DNA from: Planctomycetota bacterium
Lineage (GTDB): Bacteria > Planctomycetota > UBA11346
DNA: 64,000 bases
Assembly: GCA_013816485.1 (NCBI GenBank)
Contig: JACDEI010000012.1
Coordinates: forward strand, 1 to 64,000
Direction: 5' to 3'
This document shows positions 6,639 through 16,229 of this stretch, one piece after another (within the stretch, counting starts at the first letter, position 1; each line of letters opens with the position of its first letter). Both the position numbers and the translations under genes were made by a program. Under the pieces are notes generated by a model, which did not search any database, was not told where the DNA came from, and saw nothing but the letters and a program-made list of their open reading frames with translations.

Positions 6639-8063
6639 TCAGCCGGCGAGTTCCTTGATCTGCCCATTGCTGTCGGCAAACGAGTCGAGTTGCAAGCCCA
6701 TGCGGATGGCGATCTCGCCGTAGAGGTTCGCCAGCGGTGTGCCGTCCTTGCACTTGATGTGACGGCCGGGCTTGATCGTCCCGCCACCTTTGCCGGCGAG
6801 GAGCAGCGGCAGATCGCGCGGGCTGTGCGCATTGCCATCACGCAGCGCCGAGCCGAACAGCAGCATCGAGTTGTCGAGCAGAGTACCGGAACCTTCCTTG
6901 ATCTGTGACATGCGCTCAACCAGGTAAGCGTACTGTTCGACGTGCCACGCCGTGATCTTGGCGTAGCCGGCGAGTTTCTCGGCGTTGTTCTCGTGGTGCG
7001 AGTGGTCGTGGTGGCCACCTTTCACGCCGTCGATGAACGAGAAGTTCCGCCCGCTGACCGAGTTGCCGAACATGAAGGTACCGATGCGCGTGGTGTCGGT
7101 CCAGAACGCCAGCAGCATGATGTCGAGCATCAAGCGCACTTGCGGCGTATGGTTTTCACCGCGTTGGCCACGACCGGTGGTGCGGATTTGTTCGTCGAGC
7201 ACCGGCAGGGCCTTCATCGCCAGCGGGTCGACGCGGCGCGGTTCCTTGGAACGTTTGAGCTCCAGCGCCATGCGCTTTTCGACATCGCGTACCGAGGTCA
7301 GGTATTCGTCGAGCTTGCGCTGATCGGCGACACCCAGGCGAAACTTGAGCGCCTGACTGTCAGCCATCACTGCGTCGAGCACGCTCTTGTCATCGAACGG
7401 CGTGAGCGCAGTCGGCGCCAGACCCTTCGTCTTGTCCTTGTCGTCGGCTTTGCCTTCACGGAACAGGCGGTCGAACGCCTGACGCGGATCGATTTCGCAC
7501 GCCAGCGGCGTAGTGGCACTGCTCCAGGCGATGTGGTTGGAGTAAAGTCGCGTGATGGCGACGTTGTTGTCCACGCCTTTGGCCGGTGATTCGATACCGA
7601 GCTCGATCGATGGCAGTTTGGTGCTCGATCCCAGGTGGGCGGCGAGCAACTGATCGATCGACGTACCACCAGCGTTGATGTCCGCACCCACGGTCTTGTT
7701 GATGGTCATGCTGGTGAGGAACGACGCATCCTTGAAGTAATGGCCGTCGCCCGAGTTGCACTTGGAGTTCCACAACTGCGAGAGCACCAGCACGTCGGCC
7801 TTCACCTTGTCCATCGGCAGCAACTGCTCCGGCAGACCCGTGGTGAACGGACCCACCTCCGCCGGCGTCCACTTGTGCGGATTCACACCGTTGGGGAAGA
7901 ACAGCACGCCAAAGCGCACCGGTGGTCCCTTGCGGACAATGACCTTGGGATCAGCGCCGTAGAGCGGTCGTGGCACCATCGCGTCGAGGAAAGGCAAGGC
8001 GAGAGCGACGCCAAGACCACGGAGCGCGGCGCGGCGCGAGATCAACCATGATGGACGGCTCAT
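6639..8063 (-). CDS. DUF1552 family exported protein
   Basis: This 474-residue protein begins with a twin-arginine-like signal (SRRAALRGLGVALALPFL). The body matches the DUF1552 family (GVLFFPNGVNPHKWTP near residue 52), found almost only in planctomycetes, verrucomicrobia and relatives. The C-terminal region has histidine-rich segments (GHHDHSHHEN) that may bind metal. DUF1552 resembles alkaline-phosphatase-superfamily DUF1501 proteins, but its substrate is unknown. It overlaps the upstream DUF1592 gene by four bases (ATGA), so the pair is co-translated and probably works together in the periplasm. Confidence 0.88.
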   Translation of the reverse strand: MSRPSWLISRRAALRGLGVALALPFLDAMVPRPLYGADPKVIVRKGPPVRFGVLFFPNGVNPHKWTPAEVGPFTTGLPEQLLPMDKVKADVLVLSQLWNSKCNSGDGHYFKDASFLTSMTINKTVGADINAGGTSIDQLLAAHLGSSTKLPSIELGIESPAKGVDNNVAITRLYSNHIAWSSATTPLACEIDPRQAFDRLFREGKADDKDKTKGLAPTALTPFDDKSVLDAVMADSQALKFRLGVADQRKLDEYLTSVRDVEKRMALELKRSKEPRRVDPLAMKALPVLDEQIRTTGRGQRGENHTPQVRLMLDIMLLAFWTDTTRIGTFMFGNSVSGRNFSFIDGVKGGHHDHSHHENNAEKLAGYAKITAWHVEQYAYLVERMSQIKEGSGTLLDNSMLLFGSALRDGNAHSPRDLPLLLAGKGGGTIKPGRHIKCKDGTPLANLYGEIAIRMGLQLDSFADSNGQIKELAG

Positions 8064-9961
8064 TGCGAGACCTCCTGGGGGGACGAGACCGGCTGGTTAC
8101 GTTTGTAGCGGAATGGGAAACTTTTGGCTATGCCAACGATCAGCGGCTGAATCTTGTAGCCGTTCTGATCGAGGCCCTTCATCAGTTCGTTGACCGTCGG
8201 TCGGTCATAGAATTCGAGTCCGCGGCCAAGGGCGAAGGATAACAGACGTGAGGTCACACCGCGGGCGAACTCGGCTTTGCGCGTCATCAGCACCTTCCGC
8301 AGTTCGCCAACGCCAGAAAACTTCTCGCCGTTGATCAGTGCGCCGTTGGCGTCGATCGGCGAGCCGAACTCGTCGCGTGCGCGCCAGCCGCCCATGAGGT
8401 CGTAATGCTGGAGCGCGAAACCGAGCGGATCGATGCGCGCGTGGCAGGTGGCGCAGGTGGGATCCTCGCGGTGTTTCTCCAGCCGCTGACGCAGCGTCAG
8501 ATCTTTCTTGTCGCCCTCCTTCTTGTCATCGAGCGCGGGCACATTGGGCGGCGGGGGCGGCGGATGGCTGTTGAATATCTGCTCCAACACCCACACGCCA
8601 CGCAGCACCGGACTGGTGCGGTGCGGATGCGAGGTGACGGTCAACACGCCAGCCATGGTCAGCACACCACCGCGTTTATCGTCTGGACGTTTGACCTCGC
8701 GGAACTCGTTGCCGCGCACGCCAGAGATGTCGTAGATCTTTGCCAGGTCCTCATTCACGTAGAGGTAGTCGCTGTCGATCAGATCAAGGATGCTGCGGTT
8801 CTTCGCCACCAGCTCGTTGAAGAACACCTCCGGCTCATCGCACATCGCATCGCGCATGCGATCGTTGTAAGCCGGATATTTGCCGCTGTCCGGTGCTTTG
8901 CGTCCACGGCGCAGCTCCTCGGTCTTCAGCCATTGTGGCACGAAGATGCTGCCCAGGGATTTGGCCTTGGGATCCTTGAGCATACGCGTCACCTGCGCTT
9001 CGATCACCGCGGGCTCGTGTAGCTTCCCCTCATCCGCGAGTTTGAACAACTCGGCATCGGGCATGGTCGCCCACAGGAAGTACGACAGGCGCACCGCCAT
9101 CTCGTGCTGGCTGATCTCATATGGTTTGGCGTCAGGCCGCTGGCCTTCGATGCGGTAGAGGAAACTCGGCGAGACCAGCACGGTCTTGAGTGAGAGTTTC
9201 ACCGCATCTTCGTGGTTAATGGTCTTCTTCACCGCCGCGTCGTAGACCTTGGCGAAACGTTCGACCTCGGGATCCTTCACCGGACGACGGAACGCTTTCT
9301 GCGTGAAGTCGCTGAGAATGGCCTTGGCCGCCGCACGCTGCGATTTCGGTTTGTCGTCCACCGGCTTGTGGGTGAACAACGTCTCCGGTTTAGCCAGACC
9401 CAGCACATCACCAAGCGAGGTCAGCATCTTCTCGACCATCACCGGTGGCACGAAGAGCGTGTCCGCGTTGTTGTCGAAACCGCCACCGCCACCGGCGTCC
9501 TCGGGGAAGGTGTCCGCTGGTTTGTTGTCGACGCCCAGCAGATCGCGAATGGTATTGTTGTACTCCACGCGCGTCAGGCGGTGCAGCACCACGTGACCAG
9601 GGTCTTTGGGGAAGTCCGCCGGATCGAGCGTGTCGAGCGCGTGCGCGATCCAGCTGCTCAGGCGTTCGCGCTCGGCCTCGGTCGGCTGACGCTTGGCGCT
9701 GTCCGGCGGCATCTCGCGTTCGGACACCGCGCGCTGGACTTCCTGCCACTGCAGCGCGCCGCGTTGGATGGCGCGTTTGTCGGCGAACTTCTGCAGGTCG
9801 ATCCCACCCTTGGCCTTCTTCTCACCGTGGCAGTCGTAGCACAGGGCCGTCATCAGCGGCTTGATGTCGCTGTCGAACGTCAGACGCGCCGGGTCCTCGG
9901 CGGTAGAGGCCGGGAGCCAGAACCCCATCAGGGCGATGATTGAAAGGAGGCGTGGCTGCAT
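8060..9961 (-). CDS. Planctomycete-type cytochrome protein (DUF1587/1592/1588/1585)
   Basis: The 633-residue exported protein has a signal peptide, then a PSCyt1-like haem site CYDCHG (C41, C44, H45). The DUF1587, DUF1595, DUF1592, DUF1588 and DUF1585 domains follow in the usual order. A second haem motif CATCH, followed by RIDPLGFALQHYD, marks DUF1588. It is likely a periplasmic c-type cytochrome acting with the overlapping DUF1552 protein; the family's reaction is not established. Its start is chosen by the signal peptide. Confidence 0.9.
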   Translation of the reverse strand: MQPRLLSIIALMGFWLPASTAEDPARLTFDSDIKPLMTALCYDCHGEKKAKGGIDLQKFADKRAIQRGALQWQEVQRAVSEREMPPDSAKRQPTEAERERLSSWIAHALDTLDPADFPKDPGHVVLHRLTRVEYNNTIRDLLGVDNKPADTFPEDAGGGGGFDNNADTLFVPPVMVEKMLTSLGDVLGLAKPETLFTHKPVDDKPKSQRAAAKAILSDFTQKAFRRPVKDPEVERFAKVYDAAVKKTINHEDAVKLSLKTVLVSPSFLYRIEGQRPDAKPYEISQHEMAVRLSYFLWATMPDAELFKLADEGKLHEPAVIEAQVTRMLKDPKAKSLGSIFVPQWLKTEELRRGRKAPDSGKYPAYNDRMRDAMCDEPEVFFNELVAKNRSILDLIDSDYLYVNEDLAKIYDISGVRGNEFREVKRPDDKRGGVLTMAGVLTVTSHPHRTSPVLRGVWVLEQIFNSHPPPPPPNVPALDDKKEGDKKDLTLRQRLEKHREDPTCATCHARIDPLGFALQHYDLMGGWRARDEFGSPIDANGALINGEKFSGVGELRKVLMTRKAEFARGVTSRLLSFALGRGLEFYDRPTVNELMKGLDQNGYKIQPLIVGIAKSFPFRYKRNQPVSSPQEVSQ

Positions 9962-10054
9962 GGGCGAAGTAATACGGTAAGTCGGCTCGAATGCTGAGGT
10001 TGGATACGGCGGGAGAGAACCCTCCCGTGGGCTAATGGCATGGCCGGAGGTGGG

Positions 10055-11002
10055 ATGTCTGAGTTCGCGCTCAGGCGGTCGTCAGCGTACCAGTCACGCT
10101 CGATCCATCCCCTGGCGCCGCAGGCCGATCGGCCAACCATCCATACTCCGATGCCGCGCCCACCCCGCTCCTCCCCTCCACCCACGCCAGGCCCGGCCTC
10201 CGGCAACCAGGCGCATCAGCATGACCTCGCGGATGGTCCGGCGCTGCGGCTGGTCAGCGAGGCCCGCATCACCGCCGGCAGCCGGGTGCTGGAGGTCGGT
10301 CCCGGCCTTGGTGCCCTGACCACCGGACTGCTGGCTGCCGGAGCCCAGGTGGTGGCGATCGAGCGCGACCCCGGACGGGTCGCGCGCCTGCGCCAACGCT
10401 TCGCCGCGCAGGTGGCTAGCGGCCAGTTGACCCTGCTGGCAGGTGATGCGCTCCAACTCGCTGCGGCCCTGGAAGCTCCCTGGCGGGTGCTGGCCAACCC
10501 GCCGTTCAGCCTCACCGCGCCCTTGGTGCGCCGCTGGCTGCTTGAGAGCCGGCCAGCACCGATGGCGATCGACCTCGTGCTGCAACGCGAGGCCGCACTC
10601 AAGCTCACCGGCGGCGAGGGCGCACACACCCGCTCCAGCATCATCAGCCACCTGTGCGGCACGCCGCGGGTGGTCCGCCACCTGCCACGTGATGTGGTGA
10701 CGCCTCCCAGCCGGGTCGATCTGGCGATCTGGAGCCACCGCCGGCACGAGGACTGCCCGCCAGCGGATGAGCTCGTCACCATCGATCGTCTGCTCGATCT
10801 CGCCTTCGCCGGGCCACACACCATGAGCGAAGCCTTGCGTGGTCTGGCCACCGGTGTGCAGATCCGTCGTCAGGCCGCGGAGCAGGGTTGGCAGGCAGAC
10901 GCACATCCACGTACCGTATCGCCCGCCGGCTGGCGTTCCCTGGCCCGGTTGCTGGTCACCTGTGGGCGCTTGGGTGCGGCGACCCGCAAGCCGCGACGCT
11001 GA
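10055..11002 (+). CDS. KsgA/Erm-family rRNA adenine dimethyltransferase
   Basis: This SAM-dependent methyltransferase has motif I VLEVGPGLGALTTGLL and the catalytic NPPFSLTAPL motif, so it should dimethylate an rRNA adenine. KsgA (16S A1518/A1519) is the expected housekeeping role. It is divergent: the usual N-terminal GQ-x-FL segment reads GNQAHQHDLADG, and an unusual Pro/Arg-rich N-terminal extension of about 55 residues precedes it. The start at 10055 has a GGAGG four bases upstream; starts at 10040 or 10151 are possible, and 10151 would remove most of the extension. The C-terminal helical domain is present. An Erm-like resistance methylase is the alternative. Confidence 0.75.
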   Translation: MSEFALRRSSAYQSRSIHPLAPQADRPTIHTPMPRPPRSSPPPTPGPASGNQAHQHDLADGPALRLVSEARITAGSRVLEVGPGLGALTTGLLAAGAQVVAIERDPGRVARLRQRFAAQVASGQLTLLAGDALQLAAALEAPWRVLANPPFSLTAPLVRRWLLESRPAPMAIDLVLQREAALKLTGGEGAHTRSSIISHLCGTPRVVRHLPRDVVTPPSRVDLAIWSHRRHEDCPPADELVTIDRLLDLAFAGPHTMSEALRGLATGVQIRRQAAEQGWQADAHPRTVSPAGWRSLARLLVTCGRLGAATRKPRR

Positions 11003-11103
11003 TATACCGCCAGCGGGCGTCCGTGTTGCGTAGGCTGTACAGCACTGGAGCAGATTCCGGGCTCGCGCTTGCGTCGCTCGACCCGAAGAGCTTGATTCGT
11101 CCC

Positions 11104-12924
11104 ATGGACCACGGGAATCGACCGCCACGCTTCGCGCATCGGCTGCTGAGCCTGATGCTTGCCGGCACGTGTGCGACCGCACTCGTCACCAGCGTCGGTG
11201 CGGTCGAGGCCGATCCGCTGCTGCCCAAGCCCGACCCGCTGGTGCCCAAACCGGTCGATCCGAAAACTCCGCCGACGACCACGCCCGTCGTTCCGCCAAC
11301 AGCACTGGCACCGGCACCGGTGCCGGCACCGACGAAGAAGATCGTGTTGTTGCCCGTGCCGAACGAGGCGACGCAGAACACCGCGCTCGAAGCGTTGCGC
11401 GAGACCTTCAAGGACGAGTACAGCAAACGCAAACCGAGCGATCGTCTGGCGCTGGCGCAGACTCTGCTGGAATTCGGCAAGACCCCGAGCACGCCAGCCA
11501 ACGAGCGGTTCGCCGCGGTGCGCGAAGCAATCGATCTGGCGACCAAACAGGGCGAGATCGATCTGACCTTGGAGGCGGTCGCCGTGCTGGCGAAGGCCTT
11601 CGCCGTGTCGGAGCGCGAAGAGACCGGCCGCGCCTTGAGCGCCCTGACCCCGAACCTGGCGGATGCGGCCACGGCGCAGACCGCGGTCTTCGCCATGTTG
11701 TCGCTGATCGATTCCTGTATCGCCGCCGACGACTACGCCCTGGCGATGCGCCTGAGCAAGGACTGCGAAACCATCGCGCGCAAGCTGCGCGACCAGTCGA
11801 TCATCGCCCGCGCCAAGGCCCTGGGCGAACGCACCAAGGAACTGCACGACGAGTTCGCCAAGCTCGGCGAGCTGCGCGACCTGCTCGGCGACATGACGCC
11901 CGACGGCCATCGGCGTCTGGGCCAGTTCCTCTGCCTGTTCAAGAACGACTGGCTACCCGGCCTGCTGCACTTCGCCGCCGGTGACGACAAGGCCTGGGGC
12001 GACCTTGCACGCAGCGACCTCGCCGCCCACGTGTCGCACGACAAACCCGGCAGCGATGGGTCACAGGCGACCGCGGCGGCGGAAGCCTGGCGTACGCGCG
12101 CCAGCGATCTGCCGCGTGGCACCCAGCGTGAATCGGGACAACTGCGCGCACTGACCTGGTACCGCCGCGCGTTGCCGCTGCTCGCTGGCACGGCCAAGCC
12201 CAAGGTCGACAAACGCATCAGCGAACTGGAACGCGCGCTGGGCCCGGTGGCGCAAGGCAGCCTGCCGCTCTATCCGCCCGGTTCGGCGCTGCTGCTGACC
12301 TTCGAAGCCGAAACCCTGTCGCTCGCCGGGACACGCCTGACCGGCGTGGTCGACGCCAGCGGTTCCGGCCTGCGTTTTCCCGCAACCGGTGTCAAACCGG
12401 TGCGCGGCCCCTTCGGCATCGCCCTGGAGTTCGACGGCACCGGCCAGATCGACGTCGGCAATCCCAAGCAGATGCAGATCGCCGGCAACCAGACCATCGC
12501 ATTCTGGATGTGGACGGCGGTGCTCGACCTCCGGCGCAATCCCTACAACAAGTCCTACACCGCCGAAGGCACCATGACGCTCGAACCCAGCGGCGTGGTG
12601 AACTACTTTTACGGTCCGCAGAGCACCGGGCCCTACGACAGCGTGGGGATGAACATCGCGGTGACGCCGAAGACCTGGATACATCTCGCCGTCGTGCGCG
12701 ACTTCACCAGCAAGACCGTCACTTGGTACCGCAATGGCAAAGCCATCAACACGGTGGCTACGGTCTATGCGACAGCCTCGATCTCGAACCAGCCGTTGTT
12801 GATCGGCAACGGCTACACCGGCAACGGATTCATCGGCCAGCTTGATGACGTAGCGGTCTGGCCGCGGGCGCTCAGTGCACCGGAAGTATTGGGCCTGTAC
12901 TCCGCCACCGCCACCGGGCGGTGA
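11104..12924 (+). CDS. Secreted LamG-domain protein
   Basis: The 606-residue protein has a basic N-terminus and a signal peptide (about residues 10-35, ending VGAVEA). Next comes a Pro/Lys-rich linker with repeated LPKPDPLVPKP-type words, a helical middle domain of about 300 residues and a C-terminal LamG/concanavalin-like jelly roll (about residues 395-600, with FDGTGQIDVG, WIHLAVVRD and GQLDDVAVWPRAL). Such domains bind carbohydrate or protein ligands outside the cell and are abundant in planctomycetes. The start is chosen for the signal peptide; the frame is open upstream into the methyltransferase gene. Confidence 0.75.
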   Translation: MDHGNRPPRFAHRLLSLMLAGTCATALVTSVGAVEADPLLPKPDPLVPKPVDPKTPPTTTPVVPPTALAPAPVPAPTKKIVLLPVPNEATQNTALEALRETFKDEYSKRKPSDRLALAQTLLEFGKTPSTPANERFAAVREAIDLATKQGEIDLTLEAVAVLAKAFAVSEREETGRALSALTPNLADAATAQTAVFAMLSLIDSCIAADDYALAMRLSKDCETIARKLRDQSIIARAKALGERTKELHDEFAKLGELRDLLGDMTPDGHRRLGQFLCLFKNDWLPGLLHFAAGDDKAWGDLARSDLAAHVSHDKPGSDGSQATAAAEAWRTRASDLPRGTQRESGQLRALTWYRRALPLLAGTAKPKVDKRISELERALGPVAQGSLPLYPPGSALLLTFEAETLSLAGTRLTGVVDASGSGLRFPATGVKPVRGPFGIALEFDGTGQIDVGNPKQMQIAGNQTIAFWMWTAVLDLRRNPYNKSYTAEGTMTLEPSGVVNYFYGPQSTGPYDSVGMNIAVTPKTWIHLAVVRDFTSKTVTWYRNGKAINTVATVYATASISNQPLLIGNGYTGNGFIGQLDDVAVWPRALSAPEVLGLYSATATGR

Positions 12925-12939
12925 ACGCCGGCAAGGTCG

Positions 12940-15501
12940 TCATTCCTCGCGCAACACCGCGAGCGGATGCTGGGTGAAGACACTGCGACAGGCGGCGAGG
13001 CCGGAGAGCACGCCAATAACCACGATACCCAACGCGATCGCCAGCAGTTCGTTCCACGGTTCGACTACCTCCAGGTCGAGGAAGAAACCGAAGGCGACAT
13101 GCGCTTGCAGCACGCCACACGCGAGGCCGCACAGCGCGCTGATCGCTCCCAGCGTGGCGAACTCGGCGGTGATCGATGCCACCAGGGTGCGCCGGGTACC
13201 ACCCAGTACCGCCACCAGTGCGGCATCGCCGCGCCGCTGACGACCAGTGCCGATGCCGATGCCGATCAGCACGAGGATGCCGGCACCCAGACAGAACCAG
13301 CCCAGGAAACGCACCGCTAGGCTGATGCGTTCGACCACCACCCCGAGTTTGCCGCCCAGTTCGCCGATATCGAAGGCGGTGACGTTGGGGAAACGCGTCG
13401 CGAGCGCGGCGATCAGTCCCGCTCCACGTCCGTCCGCCGGTAGTGGTATCGCTGCGATCCAGGTCTGCGGCGCGTCGGCCAAGGCGTACGGACTCAGCAA
13501 GATGAAGAAGTTCGGTCGCAGGTTGAGCCAACGTACCGCACGGATGCTGGTGACGGTGGCCTGGAGCTGTACCCCTTGGATGTCGAGGGTCAGCACATCG
13601 CCCAGACGTGCGCCGACGCTGCTGGCGAAGCGTTTCTCCAACGACGCCTCGACCTGCTCGCCGGTCGCCGGCATCCAGCGGCCAGCAACGATGGTCTCAT
13701 CCGGCCCCAGCTCGGCGCGCCAGCTCAGACGCTGTTCGCGTCCACGCATGAACCGATCGCGTTGGGCTTCGTGGGTACCGCCCTCCACCTTCTGGGGCTC
13801 GCTCCCATTGATGCTCTTGAGCCGTGCCATCACCATCGGACTGAGCAACGGCTCAACCCCGCACTGCTGCCGCACCACGCGGGCAAACTCGTCCACCTGA
13901 TCGCTTTCCACTCCCAGACAGAACCACCCGGGTCGCTGACCAGCGCCACCCTGTTCGATGTCGGCGGTCAGGCTCGCGCGGTAGGTTGCCATCGCGCCGA
14001 GCAGTTGCGCCGCCATCGCGATCGCCACTACCGCCGCCAGGGGACGGAAGCCTGGGCGCGTGAGGTTGCCCAGACCGTGCCGCAGACCGAACGCGCCCTG
14101 GGGAAAAACCATCCGTGCCAGGAGACGCGGCAGGTACAGGACCGGCCAGCAGATCAGCGCGGTCACCAGGCCGCCGAACAGCACCGGGATCACGATCGCC
14201 GGTCCAATGCGCCAGGAGCGTGCTTCGTATCCGGCCACCAGCAGCACCGCCGCGAACAACAGGACGGCGATCACCCAACCCCGCCAACCACCGGCGGCGG
14301 AGGACTCGTCCCGTAGCAACGCCGCCGGCCGCATGTCGTGGACCGCGACCAAGGCCCAGGCGGCGAAACCCACGCTGGCAGCGACGCCTAGCGCCACGCC
14401 CCAGGCCATCGCCGGCAGATCGATGCCCAGTTCAGCGGGCACCGGCAGGTAGGAACGCCCGAGCGCCAGCAGCAGGTTCTGCAGACCGCTGCCGGCCAAC
14501 GCACCAAGCACCCCGCCAGCGAGACCGACCAGCGCGCTCTGCCACAAGAACACCCTGAACACCCGTCCTGGAGTCGCACCGAGCACCTGGAGCACCGCCA
14601 CGGTGTCGCGGCTCTCGCTGAGGAACCCACGCATCAGGCTGGCGACTCCGATGCCGCCGAGCAGCAACGCCGCGAGGGCGATGATGCGCAGGAAGTCGCC
14701 CACTCGTTCGTAGATGCGCGCCGCTGATCCGCTCGCCTGCGCTGCGGTGCGCAGCGCGACCCCCTGTTCGTTTTCGACCCGGCCACCGAAGCCGGTGTTC
14801 ATGCGTTCACTCAGCGACCAGCGTTTGCGCAACGTCTGTGCCACTCCATCAAGCGCATCCGCATCGAGTGCCACCAGACGCGCATGACGCAACCGCGCAC
14901 CACCACCATCCAGGCCGGTGTCGGACAACCGCGCACGTGCCATCAGCACCCGCGGACCGAGGGCGAACATGTTGGCACTCAGACCGGGTTCCTCCTCGAT
15001 CACGCCGGCGATGCGGAAGCCTTCCGCACCCAGGCGAACGGTGCTGCCGACCTCGGCATCGAGCTGGTCGAGCAGTTCCTGTTGGACGAAGATCACCGCT
15101 TCAGCGCCGAACAACGCGTCGAGCGAAGCCACCGTGACGCGAACGCTGCCGTAGAGCGGATGACCAGGATCGACGGCCCGCACTTCGACCGTGCGCGCCC
15201 GCCCGCTGTCCTGCGCCAGGGCCATGGTGGTGAAACGCACCTGCTGCGCGGTACGTGCGGTCGCGGGCAGGATCTCACGCAGATCGGCGTCCTGCTCCGC
15301 GCTGAGCGGCTGATTGCTGGCGATCTCCAGATCCGCACCGAGCAGCGGACGCGCCTCACGCACCAGGGCACGCTCCAGCGCCCCGCTGAACGAGCCGACG
15401 CACACGCGCGCACAGACGCCGAGCGCAATGCAGGCGATTAGCAACCAGATGCGCGCGGACTGTCCGCGCGCCAAACGCCAGGCCAGACGCAGGGTCAGCA
15501 T
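12940..15501 (-). CDS. ABC transporter permease, YbbP/FtsX-like
   Basis: This 853-residue membrane protein is the permease of an ABC system resembling E. coli YbbA-YbbP. It has an N-terminal helix, a large periplasmic MacB-like domain (about 45-245), a first group of FtsX helices (about 260-390, with RDTVAVLQVLGATPGRV), further helices, a second periplasmic domain and a C-terminal FtsX group. The C-terminus PLAVLREE is typical. FtsX-type permeases usually move lipophilic substrates or transmit mechanical signals rather than import solutes. It overlaps the ATPase gene by seven bases and ends 16 bases from the convergent LamG gene. Confidence 0.88.
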   Translation of the reverse strand: MLTLRLAWRLARGQSARIWLLIACIALGVCARVCVGSFSGALERALVREARPLLGADLEIASNQPLSAEQDADLREILPATARTAQQVRFTTMALAQDSGRARTVEVRAVDPGHPLYGSVRVTVASLDALFGAEAVIFVQQELLDQLDAEVGSTVRLGAEGFRIAGVIEEEPGLSANMFALGPRVLMARARLSDTGLDGGGARLRHARLVALDADALDGVAQTLRKRWSLSERMNTGFGGRVENEQGVALRTAAQASGSAARIYERVGDFLRIIALAALLLGGIGVASLMRGFLSESRDTVAVLQVLGATPGRVFRVFLWQSALVGLAGGVLGALAGSGLQNLLLALGRSYLPVPAELGIDLPAMAWGVALGVAASVGFAAWALVAVHDMRPAALLRDESSAAGGWRGWVIAVLLFAAVLLVAGYEARSWRIGPAIVIPVLFGGLVTALICWPVLYLPRLLARMVFPQGAFGLRHGLGNLTRPGFRPLAAVVAIAMAAQLLGAMATYRASLTADIEQGGAGQRPGWFCLGVESDQVDEFARVVRQQCGVEPLLSPMVMARLKSINGSEPQKVEGGTHEAQRDRFMRGREQRLSWRAELGPDETIVAGRWMPATGEQVEASLEKRFASSVGARLGDVLTLDIQGVQLQATVTSIRAVRWLNLRPNFFILLSPYALADAPQTWIAAIPLPADGRGAGLIAALATRFPNVTAFDIGELGGKLGVVVERISLAVRFLGWFCLGAGILVLIGIGIGTGRQRRGDAALVAVLGGTRRTLVASITAEFATLGAISALCGLACGVLQAHVAFGFFLDLEVVEPWNELLAIALGIVVIGVLSGLAACRSVFTQHPLAVLREE

Positions 15502-16229
15502 GCGGTGGGATCGGCCGCGGCTATGTGATCCGCGACTATGTGGTCGGCGACAATGGTGTCGGCGACGATGCGTCCGTCGCTCAGCTCGATCCGTCGACCA
15601 GCACGTGCGGCCAGCGCGAGATCGTGCGTAACCAGCACCAGCGTCGCGGCGGATTCCGCCACCAGCCCGAACAGCAGGTCGGTCATCGCCGCACCGGTCC
15701 GGCTATCGAGATTTCCCGTCGGCTCATCGGCGAAAACCAGCGCCGGCCCAGGAGCAAGAGCCCGGGCGAGCGCCACGCGCTGCTGCTCGCCACCCGAAAG
15801 TTTCGCCGGCAGGTGATCGGCGCGAGCACCCAGGCCGACTCGTTCCAACCACGCCTGTGCGGTGGCGTGGGCATCGCGACGACCAGCGAGGTCGAGCGGC
15901 ACCGCGATGTTCTCCAACGCTGTGAGCGTCGGCAGCAGGCGGTAGGACTGGAAGACGAAACCCATGCGTTCGCCGCGCAGGCGTGCGAGCGCCGACGGTG
16001 ACAGGCCGGCGAGATCACGTCCCTCCACCACCACCCGTCCGGCATCCGGCGCGTCGAGTCCGGCCATCAGCCCGAGCAGTGTCGACTTGCCGCTGCCCGA
16101 CGGCCCAACCACCGCGAGACGTTCGCCGGCGGCGACGCTGAAGCTGATACCATCGAGCACGGTGAGCTGACCGCTGCCGGTGCGGTAATGCCGGGCGACC
16201 CCGTCGAGCAGCAGGACTGGCGTGTTCAT
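15495..16229 (-). CDS. ABC transporter ATP-binding protein, YbbA/LolD-like
   Basis: This 244-residue ATPase partners the permease downstream. The Walker A motif is GPSGSGKST, the signature LSGGEQQRVALARAL, Walker B LVFADEPTGNLD and the H-loop VTHD. The RHYRTGSGQLTVLDGISF opening is typical of the MacB/LolD/YbbA group. The C-terminus carries a short internal repeat (TIVADHIVADHIAAAD) encoded by near-identical 15-base units. It overlaps tesA by ATGA and the permease gene by seven bases. Confidence 0.9.
   Translation of the reverse strand: MNTPVLLLDGVARHYRTGSGQLTVLDGISFSVAAGERLAVVGPSGSGKSTLLGLMAGLDAPDAGRVVVEGRDLAGLSPSALARLRGERMGFVFQSYRLLPTLTALENIAVPLDLAGRRDAHATAQAWLERVGLGARADHLPAKLSGGEQQRVALARALAPGPALVFADEPTGNLDSRTGAAMTDLLFGLVAESAATLVLVTHDLALAARAGRRIELSDGRIVADTIVADHIVADHIAAADPTAC

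Noticed and set aside
10888..11103. Upstream extension of the LamG protein frame
   Set aside because: It overlaps the methyltransferase gene in a different frame and would bury the signal peptide.
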